From: an uncultured Porphyromonadaceae bacterium
GTDB taxonomy: Bacteria > Bacteroidota > Bacteroidia > Bacteroidales > Muribaculaceae
Length of the DNA: 5,421 nt
Direction of reading: 5' to 3'
Assembly: GCA_905212215.1 (NCBI GenBank)
Contig: CAJMDR010000166.1
Location: 1-5,421 of the forward strand
Shown one piece after another: positions 1 to 5,421 of the stretch (within the stretch, counting starts at the first letter, position 1; each line of letters opens with the position of its first letter). Position numbers and translations under genes: made by a program. A model generated the notes under the pieces. It was not told the DNA's origin. It ran no database searches and saw nothing but the letters and a program-made list of their open reading frames with translations.

Positions 1-738
1 CAAAGCGCCGACAATGTTTCCTGATTCCTGGGGCGTGATATGCGCCGGACCGCGATTGATGCGTCGCGGAAGCCGCAAGTCATAAAGGAGGTGTCCGTGG
101 GCGCAGGCGTTACGGACTTCCCGGATAGTGTGCATATAGCTTTCAAACGTAACGACCTGCCGGATGCCGAGTTTCTGAGCGATAAGGATTTTATCATCGC
201 GTTCTTTGAGCTGCTCATACAGCTTCATAACAGCACCGAATGTCATAAACTCGAGTGTTTTCCACGAGGGCGCGAAGCGGTCATTAGGATTCTTCTGATG
301 GTGGCGCTGAATGATAGGATTGCGCTTGAAGTCGGCGGTGTAAACTTTATTTTCAAAATCCCTCGCATAAGAACGGCTGACAACAGACGGACTTATAAAC
401 CATACGGAATTGGGAGAGTATTTGTTGGAAAGGTTGTAAATCAATGCAGTTCGGAAAGCAATCTCAATTCGCGTCAGGTATCGAGTAAGCAACAGACGCA
501 GGTCAAAATCGAAGTAATAGAGTTTAACCGCGTCCTCAAAAGTTGCGCCGTCGATATATTCGTGTGTGCGGTTTCGCAGCTGGGGATATGATTTTTCAAA
601 TGGGAAAAGGTAGAAGCCAAGTCGGTAATATCCTATGTCAAGGAGTATTTCACGCGCCTTGTCTTCATCCTGTATGGCGAGACCTCTTGTTTTCAGGAGG
701 TCGAGCTGTTCGTCTATTGTTGTTGCCGGTTTCGTCAT
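1..738 (-). CDS. Abi_2 family (AbiD/AbiF-like) abortive infection protein with HEPN RNase motif, C-terminus cut by window edge
   Basis: I read 246 codons from an ATG at 736-738 to the window edge with no stop, so the C-terminus is missing. The N-terminus (residues 8-45: TIDEQLDLLKTRGL, then DIGYYRLGFYLFPF) has the typical Abi_2 opening, where 'EQ..LL..RGL' leads to 'IGYYRL.GY..PF'. Residues 78-95 (FDLRLLLTRYLTRIEIAFRT) are the conserved helix of the family. Residues 209-214 read RNACAH, a HEPN Rx4H motif (R209 codon 112-114, H214 codon 97-99) expected to be the RNA-cleaving site. Known members of the family stop phage growth by disabling the infected cell, and many HEPN proteins are RNases or RNase toxins; RNA cleavage by this one is inferred. 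No signal peptide or membrane segment is seen, so it should be cytoplasmic. The ATG lacks a Shine-Dalgarno sequence, as is usual in Bacteroidota. It lies 55 bases after the stop of the upstream gene on the same strand, with no separate promoter seen, so the two are probably cotranscribed. Plus-strand ORFs over this region are shadows. Confidence 0.88.
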   Translation of the reverse strand, partial: MTKPATTIDEQLDLLKTRGLAIQDEDKAREILLDIGYYRLGFYLFPFEKSYPQLRNRTHEYIDGATFEDAVKLYYFDFDLRLLLTRYLTRIEIAFRTALIYNLSNKYSPNSVWFISPSVVSRSYARDFENKVYTADFKRNPIIQRHHQKNPNDRFAPSWKTLEFMTFGAVMKLYEQLKERDDKILIAQKLGIRQVVTFESYMHTIREVRNACAHGHLLYDLRLPRRINRGPAHITPQESGNIVGAL

Positions 739-793
739 ATACAAGTTTGAGATATGCGAAGTTACGAGATTTCCGTGAGATGGCAAAGAATGG

Positions 794-1687
794 CTACCAT
801 TGTTTGTTATACATCGCATCTTCGACCACGGCGATAAATGCTGTACGGATTACGTGGAATGGCATGAAGTGTTCCGGGCGTTCTTCGTCGGGCGCGAAGT
901 GAACGTAATCGTTGATGTATGTGTGCAGCTCGTCCATTGACATTACGCCCTTATATCCCTTACACCATACTTCTGCCGTGTTGCAGAGATATTGGCGCAG
1001 AGGGCATCCGAACTCGTTTTCGAGGAATCGGACATCGCTCCAACTAACGCGGTTGCGGTACGCAAAGCCGTTGAACAATTCGACTAACTTGTAGCGGTAC
1101 CACGGCTGATTGGTGCGCTGAAGAACATATTCGAAGCAGGCGTTGATTTCCGGGTCTTGCTCGGCACAATCATAGTCCTTGCGGTCCTCAGCCATGGGTT
1201 TCAGAGAGAGCGGCCCCTCGTCTTGCCAATAGCGTAAGCCATCATTGTCAGTCTTGCCGACTGGGAGTTTCGTTTCTTCATTCATCTTTTGGCCGTGGAA
1301 ATGTCCATCCATTATCAGCCAAAAATTGATGAACGTACCTCGAAAAGTCAGGAACTCGTTCCAACAAGCGGGATAAAAGCCATTGTGTTCATTCGCTTTG
1401 CGTTCTTCGTTAAAGATGTCCTCAAAGGTAATACCCGGTTTGTCGGTGGCTTTCTTCTTGTCAATCTCGTATTTCCAACGAAGATACTTCTCGAAGTCAA
1501 TGCCGAAAGTGCGGTCGAGTTCCACAATATCGTCAAGGGATGCGAAGCCATTATCTGCGATATATTGGAACAGTTTGTAGCTGTCGTCGAAACCGCCGGT
1601 GTATTTACTGCGGTCGGATGCTATATAGAGCGCCTTGCGAAGCGGCGCATCTTTAATGATCTTATATGTTGGAGGGTAATAATACAT
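794..1687 (-). CDS. Hypothetical 297-residue protein upstream of the Abi_2 gene
   Basis: I do not recognise this family. The reading frame could start 39 bases earlier at a TTG (1726), but that TTG overlaps the -7 promoter element, so it would lie upstream of the transcript start. I therefore start at the ATG at 1685-1687 (MYYYPPTYKIIKD). The product is soluble and acidic, rich in Trp (8) and Tyr, with no signal peptide, membrane segment or HEPN Rx4-6H motif. Visible blocks are DDIVELDRTFGIDFEKYLRW (about residues 51-70), NEFLTFRGTFINFWLIMDGH (about 110-129) and a C-terminal helix-like stretch (FHVIRTAFIAVVEDAMY). It is the first gene behind its own promoter and is followed after 55 bases by the Abi_2 toxin-like gene. 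It could therefore be an antitoxin, sensor or partner, but that is only inference from position. Low G+C compared with the phage genes to the right suggests separate origin. The plus-strand ORF at 1289-1753 is less protein-like. Confidence 0.75.
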   Translation of the reverse strand: MYYYPPTYKIIKDAPLRKALYIASDRSKYTGGFDDSYKLFQYIADNGFASLDDIVELDRTFGIDFEKYLRWKYEIDKKKATDKPGITFEDIFNEERKANEHNGFYPACWNEFLTFRGTFINFWLIMDGHFHGQKMNEETKLPVGKTDNDGLRYWQDEGPLSLKPMAEDRKDYDCAEQDPEINACFEYVLQRTNQPWYRYKLVELFNGFAYRNRVSWSDVRFLENEFGCPLRQYLCNTAEVWCKGYKGVMSMDELHTYINDYVHFAPDEERPEHFMPFHVIRTAFIAVVEDAMYNKQW

Positions 1688-1690
1688 AAT

Positions 1691-1711
1691 GCCGTAGGTT
1701 TTGTTTACGGC
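1691..1711 (-). promoter_or_regulatory. Hairpin directly upstream of the start codon of the unknown gene
   Basis: GCCGTA (1691-1696) and TACGGC (1706-1711) form a perfect 6-bp inverted repeat around a 9-base loop. It ends three bases before the ATG at 1687 and fills nearly the whole predicted leader. In mRNA it could limit ribosome access; in DNA it could be an operator just downstream of the transcription start. The pairing is seen directly; a regulatory role is inferred. Confidence 0.4.
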
Positions 1712-1713
1712 TG

Positions 1714-1747
1714 CAAATATACGCAATATTTTTCAGAAATCAGCAAA
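1714..1747 (-). promoter_or_regulatory. Bacteroidota-type promoter for the unknown gene and Abi_2 gene
   Basis: On the minus strand, TATATTTG (plus 1714-1721) matches the Bacteroidota primary sigma -7 consensus TAnnTTTG exactly. A TTTG (plus 1744-1747) lies 22 bases upstream in the place of the -33 element, a slightly long spacer. The intervening DNA is AT-rich. The transcript should start about 1706-1709, giving a leader of about 20 bases before the ATG at 1687. This placement rules out the longer TTG start. Confidence 0.65.
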
Positions 1748-1850
1748 TTATAGCGATAAATATTTTATGCAACAGGGAATATTATATCGTATTCCAACTA
1801 TAATCCAATGCAGGACGTTGATTTACAGCGTAAAAGAAGTGTCGCTATAA
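1748..1850. repeat. 9-base inverted repeat flanking the intergenic region
   Basis: TTATAGCGA at 1748-1756 and its exact reverse complement TCGCTATAA at 1842-1850 are separated by 85 bases. The left copy sits directly upstream of the -33 element; the right copy contains the terminase stop codon (CTA at 1845-1847). A paired operator, the ends of a small element or coincidence are all possible. No target-site duplication is visible. Confidence 0.4.
1776..1795. repeat. Short dyad GGAATA-N8-TATTCC between terminase and the defence gene pair
   Basis: GGAATA (1776-1781) and TATTCC (1790-1795) are perfect inverted arms around an 8-base AT-rich centre. The size resembles a tyrosine-recombinase core site or a repressor operator. 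As a terminator for the terminase gene it is poor: no T-run follows on the minus strand and the stem has only two G-C pairs. A second small dyad, TTTAC-AGC-GTAAA, lies at 1822-1834. Function is unknown. Confidence 0.3.
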
Positions 1851-3227
1851 CACACCCGACATTGATAGAGAGAAAGAGTCATGGTACGGGAATTTCTCGC
1901 AGCCGATGTAGAGGGTATCGAAAGCGTCGGTGCCGTCGGTGCGATGCTCCAATAAATCCTCCTCGCTCTCTGCGAGCTTTTCGCCGGACTTGTCCTTGCG
2001 GAAGCCGTTGCGACCGTTGGAGACACCGGCGGTCTGAATGGCGAGGATAAGGTCGTCGTTGTTGGAGCGGTTGAAGAACGGCATAAGGCGTTGCTTTCCG
2101 GCAAAGGCGTTGTTGATGAGAAGATACTTCTCGTCGTGTCGCATCGGGTTTCCGAGGGAGACCGACTCAACGCACCAGCCGTGGCGCTCAAACTCTTTCA
2201 CTACGTTGTAGTGGAAGTCCTGGTCGTTGACAGCATAGTTTGAGCCAAGGGCGGTTGCGTCGTAATAGTAGACCACGGTCTTGTTGCGATGCCCGGCGTA
2301 GTAGCGGCAGAAGTCCTCGACGAGTGCCGGAATCTTACGCTCGAACTTGACGAAGAAAGATTTGAGGACGTTGAGCCGACGGCCTGACGGTTGCCCACAG
2401 ACGATCCAGTTAATATTCGCGTTGTAGTCCATGCCGATGCAGATAGGCGCATCAGGATTGATGTCGCCGTCAGCCTGTGCGGTCATGGTCTCTAAGATGT
2501 CGGGATGGCGCAGTGCAACATCAAGGCCGAGGCTTTCGAGGTAGTCGTTGTTGTTGCCGTCGTACTTGTGGCCCTCGCGCATTGAGGAATAGAAGCCGTC
2601 TTTGGCAATGCCGATGCGGCGGCAGAGAATGGAAGTCTGAAACGTGAGCGGAGTGAGGTCGCGCTTCATCTGCTTGATATAGTTCTCGCCGAGGAGCTGC
2701 AAGTTCTCGATGCTGCTGTACTCGCGGTAGTAGACGGCCACGGAGCGCATCTGATTGAGCTGCCGGTCGAGCTTGCGGAGTTTGCCTTTGAGGTAGTCAG
2801 GAATAGGCTCCCCTTTTGAGCGCATGGCGCGTATGCGCTCCTTGATGCGCCATATCTCATAGACCGTCCCCTCGATGGTGGCAATCAGTTCGGAGTCCAT
2901 TTTCTCGCGATAGTGCAAGAACCACGAGCCTTTCTTGGTCTGCGGCATATCCGAGAGAATCATTATGGAATGATTGAAGGAGTGCTTGCCGAAGTACGAC
3001 TTGATGCCGCCGTTGGCCGGGAGCGTCTCGTCTTTGAGCTTGTCGTAATTGATGAACTTAGCCTCGTCGACGAGCAGCCACGAAAGAGTGAGCGAGTTGG
3101 AGCTGCCGGGCCGGTCCTGTGATATAATCACGGCGACCGCCCCGTTGTAGAAAGATATGACGTGTTCATAATCTTTCGGGTCGATGATGGGCTGACGGAA
3201 CGACTTCGGCGGTTTCCGACCGACAAC
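1845..3227 (-). CDS. Phage terminase large subunit, N-terminus (Walker A part) missing
   Basis: Terminase large subunits pump phage DNA into the prohead with an ATPase and cut it with an RNase H-like nuclease. About 461 codons of terminase-like protein are present, beginning near GRKPPKSF and ending FSLSMSGVL. Walker B with its catalytic acidic residue reads SWLLVDEAKF (Asp-Glu codons at 3063-3068). The three nuclease acidic motifs follow in order: IGMDYNAN (Asp at 2427-2429), VVYYYDAT (Asp at 2259-2261) and GTDAFD (Asp at 1926-1928 and 1917-1919). No Walker A (GxxxxGKS/T) is seen, so the piece is 5'-truncated. The same frame stays open to an ATG at 3878, but residues from 3228 upward are the antisense of the integrase and do not look like terminase. 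The remnant keeps a complete nuclease but should not package DNA. It may be a pseudogene, a rearranged prophage gene or half of an assembly chimera. Confidence 0.85.
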   Translation of the reverse strand, partial: VVGRKPPKSFRQPIIDPKDYEHVISFYNGAVAVIISQDRPGSSNSLTLSWLLVDEAKFINYDKLKDETLPANGGIKSYFGKHSFNHSIMILSDMPQTKKGSWFLHYREKMDSELIATIEGTVYEIWRIKERIRAMRSKGEPIPDYLKGKLRKLDRQLNQMRSVAVYYREYSSIENLQLLGENYIKQMKRDLTPLTFQTSILCRRIGIAKDGFYSSMREGHKYDGNNNDYLESLGLDVALRHPDILETMTAQADGDINPDAPICIGMDYNANINWIVCGQPSGRRLNVLKSFFVKFERKIPALVEDFCRYYAGHRNKTVVYYYDATALGSNYAVNDQDFHYNVVKEFERHGWCVESVSLGNPMRHDEKYLLINNAFAGKQRLMPFFNRSNNDDLILAIQTAGVSNGRNGFRKDKSGEKLAESEEDLLEHRTDGTDAFDTLYIGCEKFPYHDSFSLSMSGVL

Positions 3228-4163
3228 CCGAACACGTTTATAAAGTGGTTCGACCGCTTCACATCGCGCAAAGATGGGCGCACGAAGCAGATATACGAAG
3301 CAACGCGCCGTCGCTTGCAAGTGTGGCTCGGCGATGCAAAGCTCGCCAAAGTGAAGTTCGAGGACTTGAAGGTGGCTTGGTTGGAGGATTTCGAGGACTT
3401 CCTCGCCATGACAAGCAAGCCTAATTCGATTGCCATACACCTGCGCAACATTCGCGCTGTGGTAAACTATGCAATCGACAACGAGGTAACGACCTACTAT
3501 TCGTTCCGACGCTTCAAGATAAAGAACGAAGCCACACGCAAGCGCAACTTCGACCCTGCCACCCTGCGCCGCATCTTCAACCATCAGTGCGCAGAAGAAT
3601 GGCAGCAGAAGTATCTCGACTTCTTCAAGCTCTCCTTTATGCTGATAGGCATAAACGTGGTTGACCTGTGCGGCCTCGAAAAGATGTCGCAGGGTCGTGT
3701 GGAGTATCTGCGAGCCAAGACACACCGGCCTTACTCTATCAAGGTCGAGAGCGAGGCAAGGGAGATAATCGACCGCTACGCCGGAGAGAGCCGCCTTGTC
3801 AACTTCGCAGAGAACTACGCCAACTATCGCCATTTCTACAACAACCTCTGCAAAGGACTGAAAGCGGTAAAAGAACAACTCGGACTGCCGGAACTGACCT
3901 CATACTGGGCGCGGCATTCGTGGGCTACGATAGCCGCGAGCCTCGATGTTCTGTTTGAAACAATCGCCGCCGCGCTCGGTCATGGAGGCAACACCGTTAC
4001 CGACATCTACATCGAGTTCGATATGCGCAAGGTAGATGAAGCCAACCGCAAAGTGCTCGACTACGTTCTCTATGGTGCGCTACCTGCCGCACCTGCCAAA
4101 AAGAAGCGTGGCCGTCCTCGCAAGGAAGCCACGCCGGAGGTTGCCGAAGAAGAAGCCGCCTAA
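3162..4163 (+). CDS. Tyrosine recombinase/phage integrase, Bacteroidota type, N-terminal arm-binding domain missing
   Basis: The frame opens at an ATG (3162), but its first 19 or so residues are the antisense of terminase; integrase-like sequence starts near residue 20 (TDNPNTFIKWF). Residues 20-115 match a SAM-like core-binding domain and 125-295 the catalytic domain. Visible catalytic positions are Lys186 (RAKTHR), Arg251 (YWARHSW), His274 (LGHGG) and the nucleophile Tyr283 (VTDIYIEF). The first catalytic Arg position holds Asn165 (LIGINVVDL). The usual His of the HxxR box is Tyr248, which I recall as common in related Bacteroidetes integrases. About 90 N-terminal residues of a typical ~400-residue member, the arm-type DNA-binding domain, are absent. 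Residues 313-321 (KKKRGRPRK) form an AT-hook-like tail before an acidic end. Such enzymes integrate and excise phages or conjugative elements. Its stop overlaps that of the convergent tail-like gene. This copy is probably not fully functional. Confidence 0.85.
   Translation: MFIIFRVDDGLTERLRRFPTDNPNTFIKWFDRFTSRKDGRTKQIYEATRRRLQVWLGDAKLAKVKFEDLKVAWLEDFEDFLAMTSKPNSIAIHLRNIRAVVNYAIDNEVTTYYSFRRFKIKNEATRKRNFDPATLRRIFNHQCAEEWQQKYLDFFKLSFMLIGINVVDLCGLEKMSQGRVEYLRAKTHRPYSIKVESEAREIIDRYAGESRLVNFAENYANYRHFYNNLCKGLKAVKEQLGLPELTSYWARHSWATIAASLDVLFETIAAALGHGGNTVTDIYIEFDMRKVDEANRKVLDYVLYGALPAAPAKKKRGRPRKEATPEVAEEEAA
3216..3228. other. Breakpoint joining truncated terminase and truncated integrase head to head
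   Basis: Leftwards, the minus strand reads as terminase from about GRKPPKSF on. Rightwards, the plus strand reads as integrase from about TDNPNTFIKWF on. The two identities meet within roughly a dozen bases (about 3216-3228). Both genes lose their 5' ends here. The shared stretch is short, so any homology at the join is microhomology at most. The exact base cannot be set without intact relatives. Confidence 0.7.
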
Positions 4164-5421
4164 TCCACAATCGGATAGAACACGCCTTTGAGTAACTGCG
4201 ACATACCGTTTTCGGTAAAGGTCGCAGTTATTTTTTCGCAGACGTAGCGCTTGCCTCGAATGAGGAAAACGGAGCGGACATCGGGGATGGTGTCTGACAG
4301 GAATTTGAAGGTCGTTTTCATCTTCGGCTCGATGTTGTGGATAATCTGACCGCGCCGCACTTGTCGGTCGTTGATGCGGAGGGAGAAGTGGGCGTAACTG
4401 AAATTGCTCCAGTCATCGGCGATAACGATGTTCTCGACATTGGGGTAAGGCAGGTGGATTCCCTGATAGTAGTTGGAACCATCGTACCAGCCGATATAGA
4501 TGCGGTCGTAGTATTCGGATTTCTTCTCCTTTTCCCCGGCTTCAAGAGACGAGACGGTATGAGTCTTCTGAAACGGATGGTCGTTGTCGTTCTCGCTCGT
4601 GGTGTTGGTGTCTTCATCGTAGCCGGAGAAGGAAAGGAAAAGCACACGACCGTATTTCTCCTCGGTATCGTCCACCCATGCCGGAACAAATTCAATCTCC
4701 ACCTGCTCGGCATCCTCGTCCTCGCTGACTATGCGCCCGCCAAAGAGATTGACCGACTGCAGACGGCACGTGTAGCGATAGTAGACATAGATAATACTGC
4801 CCCTCCATTCCACTACCTGCTGACGGCTGACGGGACGGATAACAAAATAAGCGTCGCAGTCGGCGGCATAAAGAAGTTTGTCTATTTGTCCGTTGCGGTG
4901 GTGCTGACCGTTCCATGTCCTGTAACCCTGATTGGCGGTCAACAGCTCGCGCATGGAGTTATACCTAACCACTCTGTTCTGCCAGCCCTTGATAAACCAG
5001 TCGCAAGAGTAGAACTTCCACATTTCGTGGTCGCAGTCCTTGTAGACAAGATTCTTCGATTCCATATACTCGCAGCGGTCATCATCGACCTTTACCTCAG
5101 TGGAGTGTTCCTCGACCACGTCTTCAAGGCAGACGGGACGCTTCGCGGCCAGAGTCGCCTGAGTGAAGGCAAACGTGATGCGCTTGCCCCTGTGGTCGAA
5201 GTCGAACTCACCCCCTAAAAACAGCTCCAACTTCTCAAAGTATTCCTCTACCGTCCAATGCGGCAGAGCGTTGGCAAAAGCGGGCATATACCACGCATGA
5301 GGTAGAGTGTTGCAGATAAGGAGATACCTGTATTCCTCCACTTCCTCCCACTTGGAGAAGTCGGGAGTATAGCCGACGGCCTCGCATATCTTCTTTGTGA
5401 TGTAAAGAAGATACGGCTGGC
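4160..5421 (-). CDS. Phage tail/baseplate-like structural protein, N-terminus cut by window edge
   Basis: The frame is open from the right edge to a TAG at 4160-4162, giving 420 codons. The first possible start inside the window, a GTG at about 5339-5341, is not the true start, because similar sequence (QPYLLYITKKICEAVGY) continues to the edge. The block LPHWTVEEYFEKLELFLGG (about 5213-5270) followed by FDFDHRGKRITF resembles a helix-plus-strand unit found in phage tail hub proteins, and I recall similar proteins in Bacteroides prophage tail modules; the tail assignment is inference. Two acidic, probably exposed stretches occur, SEDEDAEQVEIE (about 4690-4730) and DEDTNTTSENDND (about 4577-4618). 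The end (RGKRYVCEKITATF to FYPIVD) looks natural rather than broken. No signal peptide or membrane segment is seen. It is convergent with the integrase, with stops sharing CTAA, and on the same strand as terminase. The long plus-strand ORF at 4337-5218 is its shadow. Confidence 0.6.
   Translation of the reverse strand, partial: QPYLLYITKKICEAVGYTPDFSKWEEVEEYRYLLICNTLPHAWYMPAFANALPHWTVEEYFEKLELFLGGEFDFDHRGKRITFAFTQATLAAKRPVCLEDVVEEHSTEVKVDDDRCEYMESKNLVYKDCDHEMWKFYSCDWFIKGWQNRVVRYNSMRELLTANQGYRTWNGQHHRNGQIDKLLYAADCDAYFVIRPVSRQQVVEWRGSIIYVYYRYTCRLQSVNLFGGRIVSEDEDAEQVEIEFVPAWVDDTEEKYGRVLFLSFSGYDEDTNTTSENDNDHPFQKTHTVSSLEAGEKEKKSEYYDRIYIGWYDGSNYYQGIHLPYPNVENIVIADDWSNFSYAHFSLRINDRQVRRGQIIHNIEPKMKTTFKFLSDTIPDVRSVFLIRGKRYVCEKITATFTENGMSQLLKGVFYPIVD

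Larger units (their letters stand above)
1688..1844. other. 157-base non-coding gap
   Basis: This gap separates the terminase stop from the unknown gene's start. It is AT-rich and has no convincing reading frame. It holds the promoter, the leader hairpin and the dyads listed separately. I see no tRNA-like structure and no intrinsic terminator with a T-tract on either strand. Confidence 0.7.

Noticed and set aside
40..591. 183-residue plus-strand ORF
   Set aside because: It is antisense to the clear Abi_2 gene.
1..738. Cas13 or another CRISPR effector, because of the HEPN motif
   Set aside because: Only one HEPN motif is seen, the protein has Abi_2 landmarks and normal small size, and no CRISPR repeats occur in the window.
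1688..1726. 13-residue N-terminal extension of the unknown gene from a TTG start
   Set aside because: The TTG overlaps the -7 promoter element, so it would precede the transcript start.
1289..1753. 154-residue plus-strand ORF
   Set aside because: It is antisense to the unknown gene, has no promoter and reads like a shadow frame.
1776..1795. Intrinsic terminator for the terminase gene
   Set aside because: The stem is weak and AT-rich, and no T-run follows it on the minus strand.
3217..3224. The repeated GACCGAC at the junction (also near 2157 and 4750) as a recombination site
   Set aside because: Three copies of a 7-mer in GC-rich coding DNA are not remarkable, and nothing else around them is shared.
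3228..3878. N-terminal 217 residues of the 677-residue minus-strand frame as part of terminase
   Set aside because: They lie in codon register opposite the integrase catalytic and core-binding domains, contain no Walker A and do not resemble terminase. An antisense frame in register often stays open when TTA, CTA and TCA codons are rare.
4337..5218. 293-residue plus-strand ORF, hydrophobic and Val-rich
   Set aside because: It is antisense to the tail-like gene, which has the more natural protein composition and continues off the edge.

Overview
The window looks like a Bacteroidales genome fragment (Bacteroides/Prevotella/Muribaculaceae type), either prophage-derived or from a phage-rich accessory region. 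Four things point that way: a promoter matching the Bacteroidota -7 element (TAnnTTTG), start codons without a Shine-Dalgarno sequence, a tyrosine integrase of the Bacteroidota type, and phage packaging and tail-like genes whose wording I recall from Bacteroides prophages. These family assignments come from reading the translations; no search was run.

Left part (1-1687, minus strand). Two genes lie in tandem behind one recognisable promoter. The promoter-proximal gene encodes an unrecognised 297-residue cytoplasmic protein. Fifty-five bases downstream is an Abi_2 (AbiD/AbiF-like) abortive-infection protein with an intact HEPN RNase motif (R-N-A-C-A-H); its C-terminus runs off the left edge. 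This pair is the best candidate for an accessory defence or toxin system. Hand counts on sample lines give about 42-43% G+C here, against about 50-58% in the phage genes to the right.

Middle (1688-1844). This 157-base non-coding gap holds the promoter, a hairpin directly before the start codon of the unknown gene, and several short dyads. One is a 9-base inverted repeat whose right copy overlaps the stop codon of the next gene.

Right part (1845-5421). A minus-strand large terminase keeps Walker B and the whole RNase H-like nuclease but lacks its Walker A end. It abuts, head to head, a plus-strand tyrosine integrase that lacks its N-terminal arm-binding domain. The switch occurs at about 3216-3228. 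The integrase then converges on a minus-strand tail-like structural gene that runs off the right edge, and the two stop codons overlap in CTAA.

The simplest reading is a degraded or rearranged prophage in which one deletion removed the 5' ends of both terminase and integrase, next to a defence-gene pair. A chimeric metagenomic assembly would look the same from sequence alone. Neither packaging nor integration is likely to work from these copies, while the left-hand pair looks intact as far as it is visible.
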